A stretch of DNA of 64,000 bases from Henricia sp. BOLD:AAB3569 (taxonomy: Eukaryota; Echinodermata; Asteroidea; Spinulosida; Echinasteridae): positions 3,782,001-3,846,000 of the forward strand of contig JBBELK010000298.1 in the NCBI GenBank assembly GCA_037783545.1, read 5' to 3'. Under the pieces are notes generated by a model. The model had not been told where the DNA came from and did not search any database. It was given only the letters and a program-made list of their open reading frames with translations. The translations under genes were made by a program, and so were the position numbers. This document shows, piece by piece, positions 22,701 to 37,500 of the stretch (the first letter of the stretch is position 1; every line of letters begins with the position of its first letter).

Positions 22701-25700
22701 ATTTTATTTAAAAGTCAAAAGCAAACAATATTAGTCACTAATTCTAGAGTGTGATTTTACTACAGGCCTGTTGGTTGATAAGCAGGAGCCAATTTCATAA
22801 AGCACACGTTTTTTTATTAAGCAGGCCCTCTCTCCATTTCATAAAACTAGCCGCAAACCAAACCGCATGCTAATTAATCTACAGATTTTTTGCTAACGGG
22901 ACACCATTTTTTTCAGCGCCATATTCGGCCAAAAACGAGACACAAATTCCAACAGATACATAACTTTCAACTGTTATTGAAATATCTTAGTCCGCAACAG
23001 GCAAGGATCTTCTTAGCCCTATAAACAGGGCTGTAAATGGCTCACTTTTGAAATCTGACTTATTACTGTCGCCATTACAGCCCTGCTGGCAGGCCATATG
23101 GAAATGCCCGATGTCGAAACTGCCGAAATACGAGATAGTTTGACTGCAAATATCGTCCGAAGTACATTAGACAGAGCACTTTCACATACACCATTGTAAT
23201 CCTGAGAGTTTTGTGTTTCATACCATAAATGTAAAAGCTTACAAAATCGTCAATTTGGCCATCTACGGCGTCTTGAAAAATTGAACAATATTCCTGCAAC
23301 ATTCTGCCCTGGTCGCCGCCATCTGCTGTGACGATGGTGGCGCTTCTCGATCATGAGAAGTCAAGGAGCCCGGCTGTGCATGATGCATAATTCATATTGA
23401 CGTCGCGTGTGTTCATCCCAGCTGTACAGCCTTACTGCACTGCACGCGTGACGTACTTGCCAGCTGGGATGAACACACGTTCATCCCATGAACAATTTGA
23501 GTTAATACCTGGATACTGGCTGAAATAAGCCTTTTTGTATTTGACTCCGTCCGGATCGTTCCAGAAGTGTGTGGGCATGCTGGGAAATGGTTGCAGGCAG
23601 ACGAGTTCACCACTCTCATTGTACACTGCTTTGCCTGGTACAACAGACCAGAATAAAAAGAACGACAACTAATTCAGAAATTTGCACAAGCAATGGAAAA
23701 ACAACTGAATTTCTTTGGTTAAAGATAGATTACATGATTGGAAAACTGTTACAAATGGCGTTATCTCCATGTGCGATTGAGGATGTGTATGATAAAAACC
23801 AACCTGTGTATAAGTCAGCAAATCAGTACCTCATCTAAACTCCTCAAAAAAAGTTTGGAAAGTCAAGTTTGACTGAAGATTTCTCTCTTGTTGCAAAATT
23901 ATTTTCCTTGAATTTTATATCATTGGAAAGCCCTGTTATTCCTCTTTACGATGATGTGTCATTTGTTATGATTAAGCAATTGGGGGATGTGCAGCACAGC
24001 TGAATACGGGGGCGGGTGTAAAGTGAAATGTCACAAAATGCATTGCTATTGTCAAAAAGTGCATTGACACATTCCCATCCTCCAAGCAAAAGGGGAATGC
24101 ACTGCATGACAATAGCAGTGAAATTGTGACATTTCACTTTCCACCCACCCCTGTATTCCGCTATACTGCACATCCCCCAATTGATTAATCATAACAAATG
24201 ACACATCACTGTAAAGAGGAATAACAGGGCTTTCTAATGATACCAAATTCAAGGGAAATGATTCAGTAACAAGAGAGAAATCGTCAGTCAAACTTGACTT
24301 TCCGAACTCTCTTTAAGGAGTTTATGTTTCAATGGAAAAACTGTCCGAACTGCCAAGAAATTGTGTGAAGCCAAGGTCCTATTTACACTGGTTCCCTGGC
24401 TATACTGCGTGGAAAATGGCACTATGAAACTACAGTAGTCAGGAGACTAGTTTTGTATACATGAGAGAGCCCTTGTAAAAAAAATGTGTGCGCACATATT
24501 TATAAATGTTTGTCTTTAATTTGTGTTTAACCATTTCAGAGGGAAATCTCCATGGTGCATTTGAGACCATATCCATTATTTATTTCATCGTTTCTTTTTA
24601 ACTTGTTAACATCAAATTTCTAGTCATTGCAAAAAATCATTTCTAGATAAGTCATGTAGAAAAGAAAAAATCACAGTCAAGACCTTCTTGATTCCAGCAT
24701 TCAACAGCCATGCCGAGGTTCCTGGACTGAAGCTCCCCTCTGTACACAGGCACTGTTGGGTTCTGACCAGCAAAGCACGAAATGATATCGGTTCCACCTG
24801 GTGTCACAATAAAAACAAAATTTAGACCAATCCAAGCAGCCACCACTAGCCTTTGGTGGAACAAAAGGAGAGCGCGCAATTTTATTTAGGTGTGAATTTT
24901 GTTAACAATTGTATTTACATGTTGTAATTATTATACAGAGACAGAATTATAAAAAAAAAAATGCGAGCTTGATAAAAACCAACCTGTGTATACACCAATC
25001 CGGTAACTAAGGTCTCCTTCCCTGTACATCCGCCATAGCTGAGGGGCTTCCACTGAATGAATTGTATGTTTTTACTTCGAACAAGTTGCGCGTCTTTGTA
25101 GGTTGCGTACGCAAAGGCGGCGGGCGCGTCGCGTGTACGCGAAGGAGGCGCGTCGCGTGCAAGCGGAGGGGGCGCGTTCGTGCATGTAATGGATGAGCGC
25201 TTTTCGTTCTTACAGCAACACAAAACGCACAGTCCATGCATTGGACGCCCCCCAGCTATGGCGGATATACAGGGAAGGAGACCTTAGTTACCGGATTGGT
25301 CTATATTAGCTCAGTACCTCATCTACATTTTGAGACAACAATAAAAAACTGTGTCCATGGTTTCAAGAAATGTTGTCAGATGACATTTATTAAACCAATG
25401 GTTTGACACGGTAGTCAATCAAACTCCCTTGTGATGTCTGTTGTAGGCAAAGATAATATAGCGCCGTAAAATCAATTCAATAAAGCATGGTACGTCAAGG
25501 CGCCATTTTAGTAAGCAAACTAGATGCATCTCGTGTCTGTTTGACATACATACATCATGGTGTAATCTGTGTTGTGGCAAATAGTTACAGCAGCATCCGC
25601 GAGAGGCATGTCAAACAGACTCAGGGCGTGTCTAGTTTGCTTGACAAAATGGCGCCTTGACGTACTATGGAAGTCGGAACTATCTTGCACCAACTATCTT

Positions 25701-28700
25701 GGTTGTCAGTGGCAATGCCAACCATAGCTTGTCCCCTAGCTACCTGTAATAGATCCAAGCAACACGTCTGACTTGATCTTGGAGTAGACATAGTCATAGG
25801 AGCTAGGAGTGAGTGGAGAGCCAGTAGAAAGAATGGTGTGTAGGGAGGTCAACTTGTGTGTGCTGCCTGTAGACAAATAAAACCACGGGTAAAAAATAGA
25901 ACCTTTTCTCAACATGCAATTTTAATTTTGCGTCTGGTATATGTCCAGCCTCCCTTAAAATTTCCTGCATTCGTTTTTGAGGGTGAAGTAGCGACGCAGT
26001 GAGTTCTCGTTGTGCTCACTTGTCTTGACTAAAGGCAACTTTCCACATGTACATTTTGCGTGTGTTCCGCATGCATTCCCTATTGATCACGTTCACAGAT
26101 GCCATCTTTGTAGGAAAAAATGCTACTGCGTATTAAACGCCATAAAGTACGCGCACGCACACCAATGTTTCAAACACGCGCACGTGTTGCTTGAAATTTG
26201 TTCGAAATACGGCGCAACCGATGCGCGTCACAAACAAATACGCTCAAAATCATGATGCACGTGGCAATTTGTAGGAAGTGACGTCATTTGAACGTGATCA
26301 ATACTTCAGCACAGCAGTGCATGGGGCGCAACCGCAAAATGGACTAAAAACAGGCATATGGAATGGGGGCTCTAGTGTTCCAAATTTGCTTGTTGTAGAC
26401 ATTGGATGCTGAACTATCGCATCGCAAATGAGTAAAAGGGGGATGCAAGCAATGTTGTACGGACGCAACTGACGCAAGACCAACACGATACTTATAACCG
26501 AAGTATATGAACAAACCCAACGAAGGCAACACACGCCTAGCGTGACTGAAATGCCTGAGCTAGCTAGCTGCGCATGCTACACAGATTTGGCGCGGAGATC
26601 GGTACCATTCATTACCAGACAGTAGCTAGCTTCAATTCACCACCCGCATGTATAGACACCACACGATTAGAAATGCCTTTCATATGTACTTAGACTAGTT
26701 CCGGCACCACATATTCAACGAACATGAGATTCGTGCTCGTATGTGGAATATGAGGTCAGGTAAACCAGTCTAATATGTATTGCGCCTGGGATGCATGTGG
26801 ACATACGTAATTTGGCCGTGCGCGGCTAGCTCTGGGTCACCATTTCCTGCTCGATGTGCGTAGAGAATTGATTCTGTAATCGCTACGGCAGTAGAAATTG
26901 GGTGCAGTTTGTATGCAGTCTACACTTTTTTTACCAAGTACTGCTATTCGAGTACGAGTTCTTAGAAAGTCGAGTACAGTGCCGAGTCCGAGTACTTCGC
27001 TTACTGAGTACGAGTACGGACTATTTGAGTATGAGTATTGAGACTTTCGAGTACTCTCAAAATGGTACTCGAGTACGAGTGCCGAGTCAAGTACTACAAT
27101 GCTGACTATAAGTGAATTGTCTGGGGTAAATTACTTTTTTTAAAGAGAAACAACAGATCAAATTGCCTTACCAGGATGGACTCCCTTTTCGTTTAGTACA
27201 GCCAGCCACTTAGCACCAGTCCCTAAAATGCTTATTCTTAAAAACAGAAGTAAAGAAAATGCTCCTAATATATTATGATTTCTAATATGTTATTGTTCTA
27301 TCGGTAGTATTGTCTAGTAGGCCTAATGCTGACAGCAGGCCACAAAATTCATTTACAAAAGGGCATGGCAATTTTTTCTTAGTAAAGGGCACCTGAGTGA
27401 GTAAATGGAAAATTTGGAAATGGCAAATAGACTGCTGAAGTGAATACGTCACCTTTTGTTGGTTGTCTAGGCAATTGGATCTAAACTAAAAATCACTCAA
27501 CCGTGTCCCGGTGCTTTTCCAATGGTACTTTTCCCGACGGCCATGATAGTTTAGATCCAATCGCCATGGCAACGCACGTCACACTTCAGCAGTCTATTGC
27601 AATTTGCCGTGGTGCCGTGGGTTATTTCAAGGCCTGTGACAGCTTTGCAATTTTTGTGGCCAAAATTGGAAACTTACTTCTATAAAAACTGAATAATTGA
27701 GCTTACTCTAGTTGGTCGACCAGATCCCATAGAACATTAGCAGAAGGCACTAATGGTGAACCGTCATACAGTACAACTCCACTACCCACGGCCAGGGCAG
27801 ATACTAACCAATTCCACATCATCCAACCCGTCTGTTATTAAAATTGAATAATAATTAAAAGAAATTTTAAAAGTCATCCAGGGTTAAATTATAGGCACCT
27901 CTCCACATGCCTCGACATTTTAAAATAAGGGGCAGGTCACTCCGGCCTTGATTTTGTCTAAATTTCCAACATCCTCTTGCAACAGTGCCTCTTAGACGCA
28001 CTCCCGTACTCGTGCGTCCCGAGGCCCTCTTGAAATCTGCCCCATTTCGCTGTGCAAGCAGCGACAGATCTTCTCGCCATTGCAGTACATTGTCGCTTGG
28101 TAGTACATTGCGGGCATTCAAATACACGCACGCAGATTGTACGCAAGTTTACACAGTACAGTGTAATACTCATTTGCGCTGGCCATATCCGCGTTGGTGA
28201 TTGGCTGCTTTTTAAAGCCTACAGGAAATTCCGGGGAGAAATCAACAACTAAAGGCAGTTTTTAAAAAAATGTGTGTGCACACACATTTTTTTCTTACCC
28301 TTAGCTTCACTTACATCTTTTACTCACCGTTGTGTAGTAGATGATGTTGTCTTTTCTGTTCATGTTACCGTGGAGAATGTGCTCTTTCATATGCTGAATC
28401 AACGTCCCCTAAAACAAAATGAAATCAGTGAAGTTGACCAAGGCCGGGGTCACACGAATTACAACATCCCAATTTATTTACTATAGTACGATTACGAGAT
28501 TTTGTGCGTGCGACCCCAAACACTGTAATCGTATCATAATCAGTCGATGACGAGAATTCTCATCGTTCGATTGTAATCAGATTATAGCTTAGCTGATGGA
28601 GCATCTGCCCGGTGTGTCAGAGGTCTCGGGTTCAAATCCCAGTGAGGACGGTATGATTTTTCTCTTACTCCATAATCACCAAGGGAATTGTGCCTAATGA

Positions 28701-31700
28701 CGCAGGGTTACACAACAAATCATGACAATAACGACTTCAAATTTGTTTTACCCCTGCAGAATGAACCATGCACTTGGGTGCACCGGTCGTGCCTGACGAG
28801 TACATGATGAAAAGCGGGTGGCTGAAAGGCAGCTGTTCAAATTCCAGAGGGGGCACACTGCCATCGTCTGGTTTGCCAGAGGCCAGAAAGGTGGAGAGAA
28901 ACACACTGTGGATTAAGAATAGAATTGGGTCATTCCATGAAAACAGAATCTATATTGTCTTTCTAACATTGTAAAACAAATCGGGAGTTTATTTTTTAAA
29001 TTTATTTTTTAAAATTTGTCAAGTCAAGTCAGTGAAAATCAGGACTCGAGTCGACTCAAGTCTTTTAGTCAGAGTCATTACAACCCTGGTCTATAAAACA
29101 GGGCAGAAAAGGTTTAAGTATTTTCAAGGAAATTGTTGAATGTTTTTCACTCCTAAAATCTTAACACATTTTGGTGGTTATTAAATCGTTTTAAGCAGAA
29201 TTAGTTGCGACCATTAAACGGAATTCTTTTCCAATTTGTTTAGCTCATGACCCAAGGATGTCGTGGGTTCGATTCTCATTTGAGCACATTATGAAGTTTT
29301 GTTTATAGGGTATTGGGGAACCACTTAGCACACAGCACTAAAAAAGTTACATTGAGACCACAAACACTAATTAACATTCATTCTTCCTGACAAAAGTTAA
29401 GTACCCTCCTTTTGTAGGAAAGTTTTCAGAAGTGCAAGACAGACGGTCTTACCTGTTGGGAATGTTTGATATATCAATTTCAGTTTCATCTTTCACATAA
29501 GGCACTACCACCACTTTCTCCAGTTCCTGCATTCCCATGACCACTTGCTGTAGTTTCTTATCGTGGGGGTGTGTCTTGCCGTTATAGACCACGGCTTCCA
29601 CAGAGAAGAGCAGTTTGGGTTGGATTTGCTTGAAACGATCCAGTACGCCCTAAAAGTAACCAAAATGTGACCTGTCACCACAAATTGAGCTGAAAGTCAG
29701 AATTTTCAAAAATTTGATATTGCTATTTTTGAATTCAGCAGAAAAAGAGCTTTCCAATGGTATATAACACACAAGGTAAAACTATTCCCCCAACCCAACA
29801 CAGCTTGGAGAAGTGGCAGTGTTAATTTTGTTTTGCAAATCTTTGGTCTGAAAATGATGTTTTTAATTGTTGGAATCAAATAGAATAAGAGTTACTTTTC
29901 CAAATATTACAAAACCCTAAAATTGACCTCCCTTAAATTTTTGACTTTGAACCGTCGTTGTAGGAAATAGTAGAGTGCAACTTTAAGCTCATTTCGTCGT
30001 GACAAGTCACAAATGTAGACAAAAGCAGTCTTAAAGGTAGAGTAGAGGATTGAAAAAAACTATGAATGCTAGGATAGGGCGACAATTTGTGTGTAAAAAA
30101 GCTATATTAGGGCGACACGCTCAATAGGGCGACAATTTGGTGTCGCCCCAATATTTTTGAGATTAAAAATCATTTGTTTAGGTCAAAAACCATTTTTTTT
30201 AGGTCGAAAACCATTTTTATTATGACTGGAGCTGTTTCTCTTAGGTCTGTGACCATCTCTGGAAGCTTTGGGTAAAAAAATAAGGTGTCATTTTGGGTGA
30301 CTCTTGCCGAAATTTTGGTGGTCCCCGGGGGGAGACTTCCCGAAATGTCGCCCTATTGCGGCATCCAGAGTTGTTTAAAGAACGCTGAATGCCGCAATGG
30401 GGCGACATTTCGGGAAGACTCTCGCCGGGGACCACCGAAATTTCGGCAAGAATCACTCAAAATGACACCTTATTTTTTTACCCGAAGCTTCTAGAGATGG
30501 TCACAGACCTAAGAGAGACAGTTCTAGACCTAATAAAAATGGTTCTCGATTTAAAAAAAATGGTTTTTGACCTAAAAAAAATGAATTTTAAACTAAAAAA
30601 TATTAGGGCGACACCAAAATGTCGCCCTATTGAGCACGTCGCCCTAATATACTTTTTTTACACACAATTTGTCGCCCTATCCTACAATTCATAGTTTTTA
30701 AAATTATTATTATTATTATTATTACTACTTTCTTCTGGTACTGAAACTAAGGACTCCTCAAAATATGATCCTTTAAATGAAATGACATGGTTACCATGAC
30801 GCCAAAGTCAGGTGATGTCGAGCTCCATATAGCCCCAATACTGGATGCAGCCAACATGGCTTCAATAGCAATGGCACAGTTGGGAATATAACCTGTAACC
30901 ACACAATGACAATGATGATTACAAACATATAGCTCATTTCATACGAATAAGGAATGTGTGCTGCACATTGCACAATATTATATACAAATACTGAATGTTT
31001 ATGAGTGCAATAGTATATTGCACTCATATTAACTACAATGAGGGGCATGGTTAAGATTATAGGCCCAAAGTGATCTCGAAGCCAATATGACTATGCCCCG
31101 AGGCGGAAAAAAAGGCAGTCAATATTTGTTTTATTTACGGAATGTGTAGATGTGTACATGTAGTACCCAAAATATTGCTTACACCTTGCAATGGTTCGGG
31201 TAGTCCCGTTTACCATTTTGGGTGATGATGGGAGTGGTGTACATGTATGTAAATTTCTGAGTTGAAGGCTGCGTTCGGACGTGCAGTTTTCGCTACTCCA
31301 GAGCAACGCGTGCGCAGAACGGCAAGTCCGCAGTCCGCATGCGCGAATGGCCATCAGTCAAGATGGCCGTCTCTTGCCATGACTACACAAAAACACCGTT
31401 TCATTGCTCACAAGAAATTGAAGAAAATACAGACTGTAAATCGTGAGAACCTTTGATAACGTGCAAATTCACCAAAAATCCAACCTATATCCCGCCATCT
31501 TTGAACAAATCACATGGCACTCGTCAGGAGTAAGAGCACACTCCCCATTTGTTGGAGAGTACCGAGAGCATACTCTCACTGACCCGAGTATCGTTAATCT
31601 TGCCGTTCGAGCGCACTCAAGTATGCTCGTGTTAACACGAGTACACGCCCGAACGCAGCCCAACTTTACATACATGTAGGTGAGGTGCAATTGGCAGCCG

Positions 31701-34467
31701 ACGGCCAGAGACATCAAGGGATCTTTTGGAATCATCAACTTCATTTATTAAGCACAACTTTGCGAAGAAACCTAACAAAGTACTACGTGCAAGATTTTTG
31801 CTTACCTACAACTCGATCACCAGATCGGATCCCCATTTTGCGCATCGCATTTGCAAACAGCGCCACTTTGTCCCGAAGTTGCCTGTATGTGATACAGTTC
31901 ACTCTCTGCTTTCCTTCTGCTGTAAGGAACAAAAATTATTCAAATTTATTCTTCACAATCCAGTTGGCACCAGGATATTTTTTGCTAAAATACATATTTT
32001 TTTTAACGCAAATGTTAACACCAGGGCCCAATTCCATGGAGCCCGTTAGCACAAAAATTTGTTTAGCACAGAATTTCTTTGCTCCCTAAATTGAGTTACC
32101 CGCCCAAATTGTATGTCAAATTGTATTTTTAGAAACAGGAGCAAAATATCAGTAAATACACATCCCATACGATTTTGGCTGGCAACCCAGTTTTGTAAAA
32201 TAAAGCACAGAAATTCTTTGCTAAACAAATTGTTGTGCTAACGGGTTCAATGAAATTGGGCCTAGGTCAAGGACCACAAATACCGACTCTTGAGTCATTT
32301 CTACATTCATTGTATGAATCTTCTCACAAAAAGATCATACTTTGCAACATTCCAAGGCGGCCACCATGGACCGAAATTTGCTCCACTGACAGGCCATCCA
32401 CAGTCAAGTTCAAAACATGGTGTGTATAAATGAATGGTGGACAATGGACGTGTTTACATGCCAACCAAGGATGACAGGTGATGTTTTAACTTGTCAAGCA
32501 CCCCTGTGACTATACATTGCCAGAACGGGCTTACACGTCCTCCGGCGTCAAGTGGTTAACAGACCGTAAGAAGTTAGAGAGAAAGATATTTTTTAATACC
32601 TGCTTCATAAAGCGCCACTCTCTCATCCGAGTATCGGAGAAGATTCTCGGCATAGTTGAGTCGGCTTCCAACAAACCATCCTGGAATGTCAGCTATGCTT
32701 TTATTCTGGTCCACGACCTGTACACATAAAGAAAAACGTGAACTATTTTGAAGCCATATTTTTTACTTGAAGACGCAGGCTCGTCAATGCTCAACAAACA
32801 AATTCGTGCCACGAAAGTCACCGCGCTCCATACCTTGCCTGCAGGGCAGCCAGCTGTTACATGAGGGTGCAGGCTCATTGGTGTACGTATGTACATACAA
32901 CACTGACTGCGTGCATGCGCGCATGATTAGACTAGCCCAGCAGTAGCATTGCATTACACACAATGCGTACAATTTACTGTTTGTTGTCGAGCCTTTTTCC
33001 CTCCAGAATTGTAAAAGCTGGCTGCCATTCGCGGGCAAGGTATGGAGCGCGGTGAATTTCGTGGCACGAATTTGTTTGTCGTGCATTGACGAGCCTGCAT
33101 CTTTAAAGCGGAAATCATAGTTATGAAATTCTAATTAGGCCAAACAAAATAAATGGTGTGTTTACGGTAACCCGACCTACCTGGAATTTTTGAGGCCAAA
33201 TTGCCGACCTCAAACTTTTTATTGCCAATTTTCAAGTTGATAATTTTAAATGAGCACAGCACTATTTGCAATAATTTCCAACGAACATAACATTTTCTAC
33301 ACTTGTACATGAACATGGTTAATAGTGTTATATAATAGTGAGTTTCGAACATTGCAAAACAATTAACACGCAAATGCATGAACTGAAATGAAAAAAAAAA
33401 AAAATTTCCTACCTACCTACCTGGATTTTTTTTAGGACGTTACCGTAAACGCACAATTTATTTGGTTTGGCCTTACCCTATCCAAGTACTAAATAATTGT
33501 AGGTGAACTATACCTTATTATATGTTTTGGAGTGCAAAATGTCAAAATATTTCCAGCAAGTTTCCCAGAAGTCGGCATAGTTCTCAACTGACCACTGCCA
33601 CAATTCATTGTAAGATTCTGAAAATAAACAGAAGATTATTCTAACATCTGGGTCCCCGAATATACAGCCCTCGAAAAAAATTGGACAACCCACCATTGTT
33701 TTAGCCATGATTGGTTGATAATTCATCCCAGGCATGTCGCGATCTGTATGGGTTGAATTGTGCACCTTGGTTTCATGGCATTTTAAAGGAATTTTCAAAC
33801 AGCGTGTACATAATTTCCATTATGTTTGAATTCTGTGCTGATATTGCCAGTTTAAAAAATAATAATTAATTAAAAAAATAAAAATTACAACTGTATCAGT
33901 TGCAAATAGGGTTCAGCCTTTTCATGCGTTAAAGTGCATAAATTCAACAAATCATGTTTTGAGAAGAACAACGAAATCAACATGGGCGGAAAGGTTTTAC
34001 GTGATTCTGTGATTTTTAGTCAGTTACAAAATTCCCTCCGCTCTGTTTTTTCCTCAAAGCGACGCTGTCAAATTTAAAGGTAGAACACATGACTGGTAAA
34101 CCGTTACAAATAGTTTTATCTCCCTGTGTGATTGAAGATGTATGCATGATTAAAACCAACCCGAGTAAAAGTCAGCTCCGTACTTCGTCTAACTTTTTAA
34201 AAAACATTTCCAAAAACCACTTCGTCCTGAACCACTTCGCCCTGAACCACTTCGCCCTGAACCACTTCGCCCTGAACCACGGCCTGTGTATGAAGTGGTT
34301 TTGGGTGAAGTGGCATTTGGGCAAAGTGGTGTTTGGGCGAAGTGGTCCAGGGCGAAGTGGTTTTGGGGCATAGTGAATTTTCGTCTCATGAGACGAAAAT
34401 TAATTGTTTTACTCATTTCTCACAGAATATAGCACTTCAGACAAAATTATCATCATGTTGTTAGTTA

Positions 34468-34501
<34 letters not shown>

Positions 34502-37500
34502 TATTTTTGGTATTCATACCAAGGATTCCTCAATAGTGCTCATTGCACTGTCACTCGCAAGCGTGAGGAAACCCATGAAGAATTAGAATTATAATTAGAA
34601 ATGGCCAGAGACACCGGGGATGATCCCCCTTGCTCTTTACGAAAGAATGCTCTGGGATCTTTAGAGTGCGTTTCCATTACCTAACACACTGGACCAACGG
34701 CTTTACATCCCTTCCGAAGGATGGAGCAAGTGTGGTTAAGTGCCTTGCCCAAGGGCACAGGTACCATAGCCGTGGGGAGGTTCGAACCTGCAACCCCAAG
34801 TTTTCACCTGATTGCGAGTCAATGCCCTAAACCGCTCGGCCATGGTACCAACCCCATGGTACCCCATGTGTAAATCTTTGAACATTTCTGATTTTCGAGA
34901 TACCAATCACAAAGGTATGTTCTACGTTTAAGCGTGTTAACACATTTATACATAGGTTCAGGGTGAATTCAGTACCCCGTACATTATACGTATGGCTTGC
35001 TGTGGGCAGTAAAATACTTTTCAGAGGTTCTCGAAAATTGACTTTCTAAAAAAATGTCTCAGAAATGACTCATAATGAAAATGTTGCCCATTTGGAAGCT
35101 ATTGCGTCAATTTTCCGTGCTAATTTCTAAGAAAAATGTAAATTTTAGCCAAAAATTTGAAATTTGTCTTCAAAATCGGAAATTTTGAAAATTTCATATT
35201 TCATTTTCTGCCCAATTTTGAGGAAAAAATGCTGGACCTTATGATTTTTTTTTCATTTTTGGCCAAAAATTTCCAAATTGGTTAAATTTTCATTAGGAAT
35301 CATTTCTAAGACATTAATTTTCAAAAAAGTGATTATTTGGCAAATTTTGAGAAAAATCGCTGGACTAGTCCCTGATGACTTTTTTCTTCTTTATTTTTGG
35401 CATGATTCAGATTTTCCTCAAAATTGCAGAAAATATTCTTTTGGACCCACAGATGATATTCCTTGAATTTGGCATTAACTGCTCATCCAAGACAGTGGCA
35501 AACTATTCAAGATGGCGGCAGACTAATACAAATGTGTCCTTTACTGATCCAGCTATTGAAGACTACACTATTACTATTGCAACACAGGACAAAAATCTCA
35601 AATTGGTCGAGTACCCAGTGTTTTCCAGAGATTTTGGAGTAACAGGTGAAACAAATATGAGTAGTCGGTTGTGTCTACAAGAGATTTGAAAGTAATTCTG
35701 GTAGGCCTACTATAGAGAATAAACAAGATTTCTTTTGCAAAATAAAAAAAGGAGCCGGCAGCAAATGACAGAGTAGCCAGTGAAATCTCCGGCAGCCAGC
35801 ACTTCTGTACAACACTGGTACCTACATGTGGTACTTACTGCTTGGTACCATCATAAAAAAAAAATCATAAGTCCGTATTACCAGCACAATTTTTAATGTA
35901 TGTCAGGTTTGCTTGACAATTTTATGACAGGAAATTGCTGATGTCATTGCTGGTATACGATAAGATTAGAAAACAAAATATGTAAAGCAGAGTTAGAGAC
36001 TGATGTTAAGTTTGAAAACAAAACAAAATACTGATACATGGCGATGTCATCTAATTCTTGTGTAGTTTGCCTCGTGTCTGGGATGGGGGAAGGAGGGGGT
36101 GGGGGATGGTAGGAGGGGGTGGGGGATGGTAGGAGGGGGTGGGAGATGGGGGGAGGAGGGGGTGGGGGGGATGGGGAAGGAGGTGGTGGAGGGATGGGGA
36201 AGGAGGGGGTGGGGGGATGGGGGAGGAGGGGGTGGGAGATGGGGGGAGGAGGGGGTGGGAGATGGGGGTGGGAGATGGGGGATGGGGAGGAGGGGGTGGG
36301 GGGATGGGGGAGGAGGGGGTGGGGTGCTGGGTGCACTTTTTTCCAACCCTCCACCCCCCAACCCCAAATTCTTGTTTTAATTTATTTGGAGGAGGTTTGT
36401 CAGTCGTTTTTATATCAGCTTGTTGCGGACAGGCAGACACACAGAAAACGCATTACATTATGATTTTTTTTTTCAGTCAGAGCAGGGGCGCGCGGGGGAG
36501 GAAGCAAGGGGTTGACCCCCCTCTGGATCCGTGCCAGATTTTCTATACAATGTTTGCCTGCTCATCTTTATGCAAAAATTGCCTGAAGCTGCACATTCAT
36601 GTGTACAATCAACATAAACCTTAATTCCCGATTCAATAATACAGGTATGATGCACAGCCTAATCTGCTGTGACACACATTTTCTACTGAAGCCGTTTCAA
36701 AAAATAAAAAGAAAAATGTCAGCAAAAATACTTTCAATCTGGATATTAAAATCAATATTTTCTGGCACATACAGCTGTCACTTGTGTGCTAGCTGTGCTG
36801 TACACAACATGCATGGTTTGGGTTGAAAATATACACGTATAAATGCCATAGCACTAGTATTTAGCAGAGGTTTTGCATCGCCACATAAGACCCCAACTTT
36901 AAATTACTGGTACAGCTGCCTAGATGGGGCTAAGAAAAAAATACCTGTGTTTTCTATTACATAGACAAATTATTCAGGGTGGGTAGGTGGGAAATATCTT
37001 TTTATTTTGCTCTAAATTTTTTCAGCCGACAATATTAGGGTGGGATGACAGTCAGTATTTTTTTTACCACTTGCACATTACAACATTGCAAATATACTTA
37101 GAGTGAGCCACTTTTTCATGCTTTGAAGGGGTAAAAAATAAAGGCGATGTACACAAAATTTAGGCTTCGGGTAGGCACAATAAAATAATTTTTTTTATTG
37201 ATATTCGAGCAAAAAGATACAGGTTCTGCATGATTTTATAGGTTGGGCCTGAACTAGTAGACATTTCTAAATATTTCTAAAAATATTTTGGGAAGTTTTG
37301 CATCTTTTGAAAGATTATTAAAGGTAAAACACATGATTGGTAAACCGTTACAAAAAGTTTCATCTCCCTGTGTGATTGAAGATATGCATGAATAAAACCA
37401 ACCCGAGTAAAAATCAGCTCCATACTTCGTCTAACGGCTAACTTTTGAAGAAAAAAAACAGTTGATAAAAGCTTTCCAGTCACTTTGCCCAAAAACCACT

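Noticed and set aside
35944..36624. Several overlapping Pro-rich and Gly/Trp-rich ORFs up to 161 codons on both strands
   Set aside because: All come from the G-rich minisatellite; open frames on both strands at once reflect composition, not coding.
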